Assembly (NCBI GenBank): GCA_965222005.1
Contig: OZ244935.1
Span: 2,976,001-3,040,000 of the forward strand
Direction: 5' to 3'
Source: CBDCTM01 sp965222005
GTDB lineage: Bacteria > Bacteroidota > Bacteroidia > Chitinophagales > Saprospiraceae
Length of the DNA: 64,000 bases
The translations under genes and the position numbers were made by a program. Positions within the stretch are counted from its first letter, which is position 1; every line of letters starts with the position of its first letter. The notes under the pieces were generated by a model. That model worked only from the letters and a program-made list of their open reading frames with translations. It had not been told where the DNA came from and did not search any database. Of this stretch, positions 16,595-24,820 are shown one piece after another.

Positions 16595-19117
16595 ATGCAT
16601 CCATCAGCATATTCGAAAATCAATACGAATCCTGTTATGAAACACACCGTACATGCGCTGCTGGCATTGTGCCTGTTAGTAGGCAGCAGCAATCTCCTCC
16701 CCGCGCAATCCAAACTCAAAAAAGCCAATAAAGAATACGAGCTCAATGCCTTTGGCCTGGCCATCAAAACCTATCGGGAGGTACTTGCCAAAGAGCCCGA
16801 CAATGTCGTCGCCCTTTCGCGCACAGCCGACAGCTATCTGCAGCTCAACCAGATGGATGATGCCATTCATTGGTACAAAAAAGCCTTGGCCCAAAAAGGA
16901 GTCGATCCCATCCACATCTTCAACTATGCCAAAGCCTTGCAGGCGAAAGGGGATTATGAAAAAGCCAAACAATATTTCCTGCTATTTGCCGAAGGGCAGC
17001 CGGCTTTTGGCAATCACTACGCTGCCAATTGCGATTTTGCCATCTCCTTGAGAGGCATTCCGCCTATTTATAAGATCAAAAACGAATTTATCAACACCAG
17101 CCATTCTGATTTTGGAGCCGCCATTTACAACAACAAAGTGGTGTATGGCTCTACCCGCAAAGATATTGGCTCTGGGGCGAGTGCTGGTAGTGCCGACTGG
17201 GCCGGAACGGCTAAAAACCAGCTCTTTCTGACCAGCAGGGATGACAATTTTTTTATGAAGCGCCCCAAATTGCTGAAAAGTGAACTGACCAGCAATTATG
17301 GTGAAAGCCCCCTTGCCTACTCCGGCGATGGTAAAATGGTGGCTTTCACAAAAAATAATTTTGCAGAAGGCAACCGCCAAATACCCACCGCCGGTGCAGA
17401 ACTGAGTATCTATCTGGCAGAAGTTAGCCGGGAAGGCGATTGGAAGAATGCGCGCCCCTTCCCCTACAACGGCAGTGGCTACTCCTCGGGCTACCCCTGG
17501 CTTTCCGATGATGGCAATACCATGTACTTCGCTTCCAATCGGCCCGATGGCTTTGGCGGCTATGATATTTATGTAACCTACCGGGTAGGCAAAACCTGGA
17601 CAACGCCTGTAAACCTGGGGCCGGTAGTCAATTCGCTGGGCAATGAGGTTGCTCCTTTTTTGGTAGGCGAGAGTTTGTATTTTGCCTCCGACTGGCATCA
17701 GGGGCTCGGTGGCCTCGATATTTTCAGGGCTGAAAAGACCGACGAGCAATGGAACCGAATCTTCCATTTGGGCAACGGTATCAACTCTTCTTATGACGAT
17801 TATGGCTATGTGTACGATACTGATGCAAGTATTGGCTACTTCACCTCCAACCGGATTGGTGGCAAGGGGCACGAAGATATTTACCAATTCAGTCAGGCTA
17901 CCGATAAAATTGAGATCACAGTGCTGTATGCCGCTAATAAATCTGCTGTGATGGGCGCAGCTCTGGACTTTTCGGGCTGCGATGAAGGTGTTTTTGAGAC
18001 AAATGAGCAGGGGCAGTATGACTTCCAGGCCTTGGCAGGTCTCAATTGTGAGGTGATCGTAAGCAAGAAAGGATACAAGAGCGAAGCCATCCGTGTTAGC
18101 TCCACGGGCAAACGCGAGACACGCCGCTACCAGGTGTTATTAACCAAAATAGCTGAAAAATTTACAGGTCGTGTGTTTAATGCACTTAATAATGAAGCAA
18201 TCGAAGATGCCTACATCACTGCTACCGAAGCCCAAAGCGGCCGGAAGATAGAAGCCAGAACGAATAGCAACGGCGCCTACAAACTGGCATTAATGCCCAA
18301 TACGGATTACATACTGCGCTACTCAAAGGCCGGCTTTCTGGATACGCACAAGCGGATCAGCACAGGAGATGGCTCTGATAAAAGCATCTTAGGTGTCATC
18401 CTCTTTCAACCTGCCGGAACTTCGATCAATGGTGAAATCGTCACTACCTCAATCCCTAAACCAGCCGATACAGCAATCATTCCGTCAGATACCTCAGAAG
18501 GATCAGTCGATTCGGACGATGGGCCCCAGGAAGGATACTCTGTACAGATAGCTGCGATGGGTATAGATAAGCCGGTGGCTGAAAGCAAATACGCCGGATT
18601 GAAGGAAATCGGCAATCTTTATAGTCGGCCGCAAAATGGCTTAAAAAAAGTACGCATCGGCATCTTTACCAATCGCGAAGAAGCCGAATCAGCCCGCCGC
18701 GAGCTGTATGCCAAAGGCTTTGATAAAGCCTTCGTGGTGAGGGAAGCGCTGGAAGAAATGGTAGATGTGGAATTTTACCACGATCCGGTTGATCCTGCTC
18801 CTAAAACAGCTGTGGAAGAAGAGGAGCCCTTTGATCTGGTAGATGTAGAAAAGGCTACTCGGGCTTCTACGGAAACCAGCCCATACAAAGTTCGCCTCGC
18901 TTCTTACCGCAATACTAAATACTTCAACCGCAAAAAAGTGGAGGCTTTCGGACAGATCGAAGAGAAGAAAAAAGGCAACTTCACCATCATGCTGCTCAGT
19001 GGATTTAACAACCTCGACGCTGCCGTCGCCGCTCAAAAGAAAGCGATTGCTTCCGGGTTTTCAGGGGCGCACATTGTAATCGAAGATGCAGGCAGATTGG
19101 TAAAGGTAAATATGTAA
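16595..19117 (+). CDS. PorE-like TPR / PD40 beta-propeller / CRD protein with two C-terminal SPOR domains
   Basis: This 840-residue protein reads in order: signal peptide (best from the internal ATG at 16637, MKHTVHALLALCLLVGSS; the first ATG adds 14 residues), three TPR-like helical repeats (about 40-135), WD40-like PD40 repeats (about 165-430, e.g. SYPWLSDDGNTMYFASNRPDGFGGYDIY-type motifs), and two carboxypeptidase-regulatory-like beta domains (about 445-595). The C-terminus has two SPOR-like domains (about 645-720, YSVQIAAMG..., and 760-840, YKVRLASYR...). The first three parts match PorE, a T9SS periplasmic/outer-membrane component. PorE ends in an OmpA peptidoglycan-binding domain; here SPOR domains, which bind glycan strands lacking stem peptides, take that place. 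Probable role: linking an outer-membrane machine to peptidoglycan, perhaps at division sites. It could also be a PorE paralogue unrelated to secretion. Confidence 0.85.
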   Translation: MHPSAYSKINTNPVMKHTVHALLALCLLVGSSNLLPAQSKLKKANKEYELNAFGLAIKTYREVLAKEPDNVVALSRTADSYLQLNQMDDAIHWYKKALAQKGVDPIHIFNYAKALQAKGDYEKAKQYFLLFAEGQPAFGNHYAANCDFAISLRGIPPIYKIKNEFINTSHSDFGAAIYNNKVVYGSTRKDIGSGASAGSADWAGTAKNQLFLTSRDDNFFMKRPKLLKSELTSNYGESPLAYSGDGKMVAFTKNNFAEGNRQIPTAGAELSIYLAEVSREGDWKNARPFPYNGSGYSSGYPWLSDDGNTMYFASNRPDGFGGYDIYVTYRVGKTWTTPVNLGPVVNSLGNEVAPFLVGESLYFASDWHQGLGGLDIFRAEKTDEQWNRIFHLGNGINSSYDDYGYVYDTDASIGYFTSNRIGGKGHEDIYQFSQATDKIEITVLYAANKSAVMGAALDFSGCDEGVFETNEQGQYDFQALAGLNCEVIVSKKGYKSEAIRVSSTGKRETRRYQVLLTKIAEKFTGRVFNALNNEAIEDAYITATEAQSGRKIEARTNSNGAYKLALMPNTDYILRYSKAGFLDTHKRISTGDGSDKSILGVILFQPAGTSINGEIVTTSIPKPADTAIIPSDTSEGSVDSDDGPQEGYSVQIAAMGIDKPVAESKYAGLKEIGNLYSRPQNGLKKVRIGIFTNREEAESARRELYAKGFDKAFVVREALEEMVDVEFYHDPVDPAPKTAVEEEEPFDLVDVEKATRASTETSPYKVRLASYRNTKYFNRKKVEAFGQIEEKKKGNFTIMLLSGFNNLDAAVAAQKKAIASGFSGAHIVIEDAGRLVKVNM

Positions 19118-19132
19118 GTAACTGACAATCAG

Positions 19133-20485
19133 CTATTTACAAGCTGTTTTTGGAGTAAATTGTAAAATCACACAGCTCTTGGTGGTGAGAGCGACTTTAA
19201 AGCGCTCATCCATTCGGTGCCCTACCAACCAGCAAATTTTGCCAGCCGATTCCAATATCCATAGCTGCTCCTTTTGTGGCAGCGAGAGTTTTTGGTTGAC
19301 CAAAAAATCCTGCACCTTCTGATGCTTCCCTTCCATGCCGAAGGGCTGGAATATGTCGCCGGCCTGCCAGCGGCGTAGCTTTAATGGAAAGCGCAACTCA
19401 GCCTCATCCAGCACAGCCCTTTGCGGATCAGTAGAAAATTGCTGCGGGACGGCTGCTGACCATTGGAAATGCAAAACAGCTCCGTCAGTCAAACTCAGCA
19501 GGGCCCTTCCCCGATCAATCCAAATCTCCTCCGGCGGTGTTCCCTGAGATAGCTTTTGTACCAACAGTCGCCCCCGATCTTCGATAGCCCGATGGGTAAC
19601 GGAATAAAACACCCGCCCGCTTTGTTCCCCGGCACCTTGCCAAATTTGCCCAATTTGGTCGCCATTGAATGCATAGGGGAGGAGCAATTCATACAAAATG
19701 CTCTGCCTGGCATCCTGGTCAGCCAATCCGGTCAGCTCAATACAAAACTGATCGCCATCCTGCTTCACATATTGTTGTCGAAATTGGTCGATGGCTGCCT
19801 GGTAGATGAGTGCCGCTTCCTGAAAGTGCCGGATGCTCTCGGCACTTCGGCGAATAAAGGCCGGATTGATCGATTCCAGCACCGGGATCACCTGATGCCG
19901 GATCCGATTGCGCATATAGTCATCCTTATCATTGGAAGCATCTTCCCGAAAAGCAATCTGATGGCTTTCCACAAAGTCTTCAATTTGCTGCCGTGTAGCG
20001 AACAGCAAAGGCCGGATGATGTGCCCGTTGACGAGCGGAATGCCCTGCAAGCCGCGGAGCCCGCAGCCTTTGGTGAAATTGTAGAGCAGCGTTTCCGCTG
20101 AATCATTGAGGTGATGAGCAGTAGCGATGTGCTGGAAGTTTTCGGTTTTCCGAACTTCTTCCAGCCATTCATAGCGTAGCTGCCGGGCAGCGAGCTGGGT
20201 GGAGAGCTTGTTTTTTTGGGCAAATGCTTTGGTATCAAAAACAGCTTCAAAATAAGGCACCGCAAGTGTTTGAGCCAATTGGCGGGCGAAGCGGGCATCT
20301 TCATCCGATTCGGCATCGCGTAGTTGGAAATTGCAATGCGCAATGGCAAATGAGAAGCCTGCCTTTTGGAACAAATGAGCCATACAGACCGAATCCATTC
20401 CTCCGCTTACTGCAAGCAGAGTGGAGCCATCTGTGCAGTCCCGAAGGGATTGCTGATCGATAAATTGTAAAAATTGGTCAACCAT
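19133..20485 (-). CDS. tilS: tRNA(Ile)-lysidine synthase
   Basis: The enzyme converts C34 of the CAU-anticodon tRNA-Ile to lysidine using ATP and lysine, so the tRNA reads AUA. The N-type ATP-pyrophosphatase P-loop SGGMDS lies near the start, followed by AHCNFQLRDAESDED, the substrate-binding IATAHHLNDSAET segment and CGLRGLQGI-P, then R-N-R-I-R-H. A C-terminal TilS domain (FQPFGMEGKHQKVQDFLVNQK) is present, so the protein is full length. I chose the ATG giving MVDQFLQFIDQQ. The longer frame begins with TTG at 20506, and a further ATG lies at 20497. The gene is convergent with the PorE-like gene (15-base gap). Confidence 0.95.
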   Translation of the reverse strand: MVDQFLQFIDQQSLRDCTDGSTLLAVSGGMDSVCMAHLFQKAGFSFAIAHCNFQLRDAESDEDARFARQLAQTLAVPYFEAVFDTKAFAQKNKLSTQLAARQLRYEWLEEVRKTENFQHIATAHHLNDSAETLLYNFTKGCGLRGLQGIPLVNGHIIRPLLFATRQQIEDFVESHQIAFREDASNDKDDYMRNRIRHQVIPVLESINPAFIRRSAESIRHFQEAALIYQAAIDQFRQQYVKQDGDQFCIELTGLADQDARQSILYELLLPYAFNGDQIGQIWQGAGEQSGRVFYSVTHRAIEDRGRLLVQKLSQGTPPEEIWIDRGRALLSLTDGAVLHFQWSAAVPQQFSTDPQRAVLDEAELRFPLKLRRWQAGDIFQPFGMEGKHQKVQDFLVNQKLSLPQKEQLWILESAGKICWLVGHRMDERFKVALTTKSCVILQFTPKTACK

Positions 20486-20741
20486 ATGCACGATCATAAA
20501 ACTCAAAAATTAAAGGGATAAATATAGGGGAGAATCGGCAATCAGCGTTACTTTTTGTCAGCACCTACGTCAGAAGCGTATATCCTGAAAACAGACTTGC
20601 CCCTTCAACCTACAATCCCTTTACCATATTCTCTGGCAAAAACACTCTGTGTAATCCTTTAATTCCGGACTCACTACTTTTATTCGATTCGATTTAACTA
20701 TTGCCAGAAGGCCAATTACTATTTACCGAACTAGCTCACCT

Positions 20742-20782
20742 GCAGATCATCGCAAACTATTGACCGATGATCTGCTTTTTTA
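20742..20782 (+). terminator. Orphan intrinsic terminator in the tilS / lipoprotein gap
   Basis: GCAGATCATCG / CGATGATCTGC is an 11-bp perfect stem followed by TTTTTTA on the plus strand. The only gene to its left (tilS) runs the other way, so it would end an unannotated plus-strand RNA. The gap 20507-20928 contains no ORF I would defend, though a 20-codon TTG frame (20701-20763) overlaps the stem. Confidence 0.65.
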
Positions 20783-20860
20783 TGGGCGGTACTCCGATGC
20801 CTGGATTTAGCTATCCTTGAGCAACTTCTTTAAACGATTGCCTGCTAATCAGCTTTTCCA

Positions 20861-20891
20861 TTGAGAATTTTATCAGATAGCTCTATCTTTG
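20861..20891 (+). promoter_or_regulatory. Promoter of the small lipoprotein gene
   Basis: TTG (20861-20863), 20 bases, then TATCTTTG (20884-20891), a perfect match to the Bacteroidota -7 element TAnnTTTG, 37 bases before the ATG. Confidence 0.6.
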
Positions 20892-20928
20892 AGCCTTTAC
20901 TACCCGTTAAAACTTAAATTAAGCAACG

Positions 20929-21420
20929 ATGAAATATCTTTTTTCAGTAGTATTGATTAGCCTCCTGCTCACAGCCTGTAATGACGAAACGAGCTCTACA
21001 AATGGCCAACATGTTGAGCCCGGCAGTGATGTCGTCACCCATCCGGATGGTACCGTACACGTTAAAGCCAGTGACATTGCTCCTTTTATTGGGCTGTGGA
21101 ACTACAGCCTGGGTATGAGTTCTGATCTGGACAGAAAGCAGGATTATGTAGGTCGCTGGATTGAATTTGCCAAAGATCAAAGTTTTAAGTCCGGCCGTTG
21201 GCAAAAGCAGCTCAATACCGGCCGCTTCAGCTACGATGCCAAAACCCAAATCCTAAGCCTCGATTTTAAAGACAACAGCGAAGATCGCGACATTGATTGG
21301 GGAATTAAATTGGATAACAATGTAATGATCTGGCTGGGTAATGCCAATGACAATAACAATGGCGATCAGATTCGGATGCAGCGAGTAGCTGAACGCCCTA
21401 CACAGCCGGTGGGACAATAA
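20929..21420 (+). CDS. Small lipoprotein of unknown function
   Basis: This 163-residue protein has signal MKYLFSVVLISLLLTAC (lipobox LTAC) and mature N-terminus CNDETSS. The compact body has a Trp-rich beta pattern (IGLWNYSLGMS..., GRWIEFAKDQSFKSGRW, LSLDFKDNSEDRDIDW, MIWLGNANDNNNGDQIRMQRV). This resembles the lipocalin-like 'copper-resistance/META' style of small envelope proteins only in general shape. No family is assigned. It precedes the GH13-like lipoprotein by 53 bases on the same strand and may be co-transcribed with it. Confidence 0.8.
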   Translation: MKYLFSVVLISLLLTACNDETSSTNGQHVEPGSDVVTHPDGTVHVKASDIAPFIGLWNYSLGMSSDLDRKQDYVGRWIEFAKDQSFKSGRWQKQLNTGRFSYDAKTQILSLDFKDNSEDRDIDWGIKLDNNVMIWLGNANDNNNGDQIRMQRVAERPTQPVGQ

Positions 21421-21473
21421 CATTTCAGAAATTCAATAGGCTGATGATTAACAATAATTAGCTGCCTTCACGT

Positions 21474-23273
21474 ATGAAAAAAGAAATGACGATCTTAGCC
21501 TGGCTGCTATGTTGCCTGCTAATCACAGCAGGCTGGCAATCCTGTAATCGTCGCAATAACGCCCTCTCCTCAGCGGACGAAGAACCGGTGTTGGGCCCTC
21601 GTCTGCCAAAAGGCATAGCAGAAGCAGTGCCGATGCCTCCGAAAGTGCAAAACAAAATTGTTCGCCAAAAAAGGGTTGACCCTCCTTTCTGGTGGATAGG
21701 GATGAATCAACCTACGGTTGAGCTGCTCATCCACGACTATCGGATTAAAGGCTACCAGGCCAGCGTCAAGTATCCGGGCCTGCGGGTCAAAGCAGTGCAT
21801 AAAGTAGCGAGCCGCAATTACCTCTTCATCGAGTTGGAGATTGGGCCGGAGGCAGCAGCCGGCCCGGTAAAGATCCTGCTTAGCCGGGGAGATGACGTGC
21901 GAGTGTATGATTTTGAGCTGAAAAACAAAGCAACCCGCAGTCCGCAGCCCTTCAGCCCTGCTGATTGTGCTTATCTGCTCATACCCGATCGCTTTTCTAA
22001 TGGCGACTCCTCCAACGACAGTTTGCCGGGTATGGCCCAACAAGGCATTGATCGCAACAACCCATACTTTCGGCATGGAGGCGATTTGCAGGGAATTATT
22101 GACAAGCTGGATTATTTACAAAATCTGGGCATCACCACTCTGGTCACTACCTCTCCGCTCAAAAGCGATCAACCCTATGATTCCTATCTGGGCAATGCAA
22201 TTACTGATCATTATCGGATCGATCCCCGATTGGGAAGCAACGATTTGTTCAAAAAGCTGGTGGAAGCAGCCCATAGTCGTGGCATTAAAGTAGTGATGGA
22301 AACGACGCTCAATCATGTGGGAGACCAGCATTGGTGGGTGCGGGATCTGCCTGACGAAGGCTGGATACATCCCCCGGATAGCGGAGCGGAGCGCACACGC
22401 GCCTGGATCGACACGCATATGCCCGACCTCAACCAGCAATCGCCGCGCCTGGCGCGCTATCTGACTCAAAACAGCCTTTGGTGGGCGCAATTCGCTGGTC
22501 TTGACGGGCTGATACTGGAAAGCTCCTTGTTGACAAATCCCTATTTTTTGGAAGATTGGAAGCAGTATATGCAACAAGAAAAATCCCAGCTTGGATTATT
22601 TGCCAATGTGGTTTTGAATATATGGACAGACCCGGAGGTTTCGCAAAACACAGCCAAAGAAATTATCAATTTATACGTGCTTGAAAATGGCTTTTCGGAT
22701 TCGGAGCAGGCCCTCAACTGTATGGATCACTACCTGCTGCCCCGGCTCTTTTCGGCAGCAAATCGGGATTTGACCACTTTCAAGACCCTTGTTGCCTTTT
22801 TGATGACGCAGCCCGGCATACCGATGCTTTATTATGGCAGCGAGGTGCTTTTGGATGGAGTTGGCAAACCGGCCAAAGTGGCCGGCCGAGTGGATTTTCC
22901 CGGAGGCTGGCTGGCCGATAAGACCAACAAATTTAAGCCTTCGGGCAGATTAGCAGAGGAGGAGCAAGCTTTTCGCTGGGTTCAAAAACTGGTGAATATC
23001 CGAAAACATTCCACCTGCTTGCAGGAAGGCAAGCTCCATCAATATACAGCCAAAAAGGGGGTACATACCTATTTGCGAATTGCGGATCAAGCCACCATTT
23101 TGGTAGCAATCAATCGGTCGGATAGCCCAAAAAGGGTGGAAACATCGCACTTTCGTGAGCTAGCTCCAAACTTCACGCAGGTAAAAGATGTTATTTCGGA
23201 GCATGTTTTGGCGGATTGGACTACTATCGAACTAGCCGCAAATGATGTGCGAATTTTGGAATTCAAGCGATAG
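21474..23273 (+). CDS. GH13 neopullulanase-like lipoprotein, probably catalytically dead
   Basis: This 599-residue protein has a lipoprotein-type signal (lipobox WQSC). A cyclomaltodextrinase N-terminal beta domain spans about 55-155 (PPFWWIGMNQPTVELLIHD...). A GH13 (beta/alpha)8 barrel follows, with clear family landmarks: LLIPDRFSNGD, HGGDLQGIIDKLDYLQNLGI, AITDHYRIDPRLGSNDLF, MPDLNQQSPRLARYL, PGIPMLYYGSEVL. The C-terminal beta domain ends in ILEFKR. The catalytic positions are altered. The region I Asp is Glu276 (METTLNH). In region II the usual G-I/F-R-x-D reads GLILE, giving Ile347 and Glu349. The acid/base Glu of V-G-E-x-W is Asn382 (VVLNIW). The region IV N-H-D segment is missing. I infer a non-hydrolytic glycan-binding or scaffolding role. 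It lies 80 bases upstream of the decarboxylase. Confidence 0.88.
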   Translation: MKKEMTILAWLLCCLLITAGWQSCNRRNNALSSADEEPVLGPRLPKGIAEAVPMPPKVQNKIVRQKRVDPPFWWIGMNQPTVELLIHDYRIKGYQASVKYPGLRVKAVHKVASRNYLFIELEIGPEAAAGPVKILLSRGDDVRVYDFELKNKATRSPQPFSPADCAYLLIPDRFSNGDSSNDSLPGMAQQGIDRNNPYFRHGGDLQGIIDKLDYLQNLGITTLVTTSPLKSDQPYDSYLGNAITDHYRIDPRLGSNDLFKKLVEAAHSRGIKVVMETTLNHVGDQHWWVRDLPDEGWIHPPDSGAERTRAWIDTHMPDLNQQSPRLARYLTQNSLWWAQFAGLDGLILESSLLTNPYFLEDWKQYMQQEKSQLGLFANVVLNIWTDPEVSQNTAKEIINLYVLENGFSDSEQALNCMDHYLLPRLFSAANRDLTTFKTLVAFLMTQPGIPMLYYGSEVLLDGVGKPAKVAGRVDFPGGWLADKTNKFKPSGRLAEEEQAFRWVQKLVNIRKHSTCLQEGKLHQYTAKKGVHTYLRIADQATILVAINRSDSPKRVETSHFRELAPNFTQVKDVISEHVLADWTTIELAANDVRILEFKR

Positions 23274-23352
23274 CACATTCCGGTAATCTGAGAAGAGTCT
23301 GAGCGCTAATAGCTGTTCTCAAACGCCTGCTCATCTGCTCATTTGCAATACT

Positions 23353-24804
23353 ATGAAAAATCACCCCCCATTTGACCTCAAAGCTACTACGCTTGCTGTT
23401 GTTGACAAACTGGAAAGCTACCTGACTGATAGCTATGCAGGTAACGGAAAAGTGCTGATCCAACAACCGGCCAGGGCTCTGGCGGAGCTGCTTCAATTGG
23501 AGCGCTGGATTGAGCAAGGCGGTTTGTCTGCTCCCTCAGCGGCTGGATTTTTAGAGGATTATCTGGCCAATACCCAGCATTTGCACCATCCACATTATTT
23601 GGGGCATCAGGTTGCTTCAGCACATCCGGCTGCAGGTATTTCCGATTTCATCAATAGCATCATCAACTGTCCGGCTTCGATCTATGAAATGGGCCCGGCT
23701 GCAGTGACCATTGAGCGGGTAATGATCAACTGGCTGCTCCAAAAGGTAGGCTGGTTTTCGGGGGAGCGACTCAGCGACTTTGAGCAAAGCAATGGCGGAG
23801 GTGGTGTATTCACACATGGCGGCTCGCTGGCCAATTTGACGGCCCTTAGTGCAGCCAGAGCGGCGATCGCTCCCGAAGCCTGGGATAGCGGCACACCGCG
23901 TGATCTGGTATTGTTGTGCCCGGAAGTGTCTCACTACTCGGTGGCTCGTTCGGCCTCCATACTTGGGCTGGGAGCCGATGCGATTGTCCCGATAGCGGTA
24001 GATGGGCAGGAGGTGGTGAAGCCGGAAGCCCTTTTGGATGCATACCAAATAGCGCTTGATGAAGGCAAGCGAGTATTGGCAGTAGTAGCAAATGCCTGTG
24101 CTACAACCACGGGCTTGTACGATCCATTGGAGGAAATTGGAGCATTTTGTGAGGAGCATGGCTTGTGGTATCATGTGGATGGAGCGCATGGAGCTTGTGC
24201 CCTGGTTTCGGAAAAGGAGCGTGGCTGGATGCGCGGTGTGGAGAAGGCCGATTCCTTGATATGGGATATGCACAAGATGATGCAGACATCCATCCTTTGT
24301 GCGGCCGTGCTATTTAAAGAACACCACAGGCTGGGCACTACTTTCCAGCAAAAGGGCAGCTATATGTTTCACGAAAAAGAGCAGCCGGGCTTTGATACCC
24401 TGCCCTTTACACTAGAATGCACAAAATCGGGGCTTGGCACCAAGCTCTTTTGGGTGCTGGCAGCGGAGGGCGAAGCTGGCATGGCTCGCTTTGTAGAGCA
24501 AACCTACGCCAATACCCGCCGCTTTTATCAGCTTTTTCAAAAACATCCCGATTTTGCATGCCCCTACCCGCCGCAATCCAATATTTTATGTGTTCATTAT
24601 CAAAAATTTGGTGACAAAAATGCCTTTCAGCTAGCCATTCGCAATGAAATGGTAAAGCGTGGCCAGTTTTATCTCACCTCTGCCGAAATACAGGGCAGGC
24701 GCTATCTGCGGCTGGTAGTAATGAATACCCGAACCAATGATGAGCACATTTTGGCATTTATAAAAGAAGTGGAAAGCGTGGCTGCCGAGCTGAACGCGGA
24801 ATAG
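23353..24804 (+). CDS. Pyridoxal-phosphate-dependent group II decarboxylase
   Basis: This 483-residue cytosolic enzyme of the aromatic-amino-acid / diaminobutyrate / glutamate decarboxylase fold matches the usual length of about 480. Landmarks: HHPHYLGHQ near the substrate entrance, FTHGGSLANLTAL (phosphate binding), EVSHYSVARSASILG (His stacking on PLP), HVDGAHGA (Asp pairing with the pyridine nitrogen) and the Schiff-base lysine Lys308 in WDMHKMMQ. The D-x-H-K-M-M variant is nearer the diaminobutyrate/glutamate-type branch than the D-P-H-K-W of aromatic decarboxylases, but I cannot name the substrate. The start at 23353 is the only sensible ATG. It is convergent with mltG (16-base gap). Confidence 0.88.
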   Translation: MKNHPPFDLKATTLAVVDKLESYLTDSYAGNGKVLIQQPARALAELLQLERWIEQGGLSAPSAAGFLEDYLANTQHLHHPHYLGHQVASAHPAAGISDFINSIINCPASIYEMGPAAVTIERVMINWLLQKVGWFSGERLSDFEQSNGGGGVFTHGGSLANLTALSAARAAIAPEAWDSGTPRDLVLLCPEVSHYSVARSASILGLGADAIVPIAVDGQEVVKPEALLDAYQIALDEGKRVLAVVANACATTTGLYDPLEEIGAFCEEHGLWYHVDGAHGACALVSEKERGWMRGVEKADSLIWDMHKMMQTSILCAAVLFKEHHRLGTTFQQKGSYMFHEKEQPGFDTLPFTLECTKSGLGTKLFWVLAAEGEAGMARFVEQTYANTRRFYQLFQKHPDFACPYPPQSNILCVHYQKFGDKNAFQLAIRNEMVKRGQFYLTSAEIQGRRYLRLVVMNTRTNDEHILAFIKEVESVAAELNAE

Positions 24805-24820
24805 CAAAGGGCGGATTGAG

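Noticed and set aside
16982..17887. Minus-strand open frame of 301 codons opposite the PorE-like gene
   Set aside because: It is the antisense shadow of PD40 repeats; no signal, start context or recognisable domain.
20701..20763. Short TTG-started frame encoding PEGQLLFTELAHLQIIANY
   Set aside because: It overlaps the terminator stem, has no ribosome binding site and is too short to judge.
23617..24273. Minus-strand open frame of 218 codons opposite the decarboxylase
   Set aside because: It is fully overlapped by a conserved PLP enzyme and has no plausible protein features.
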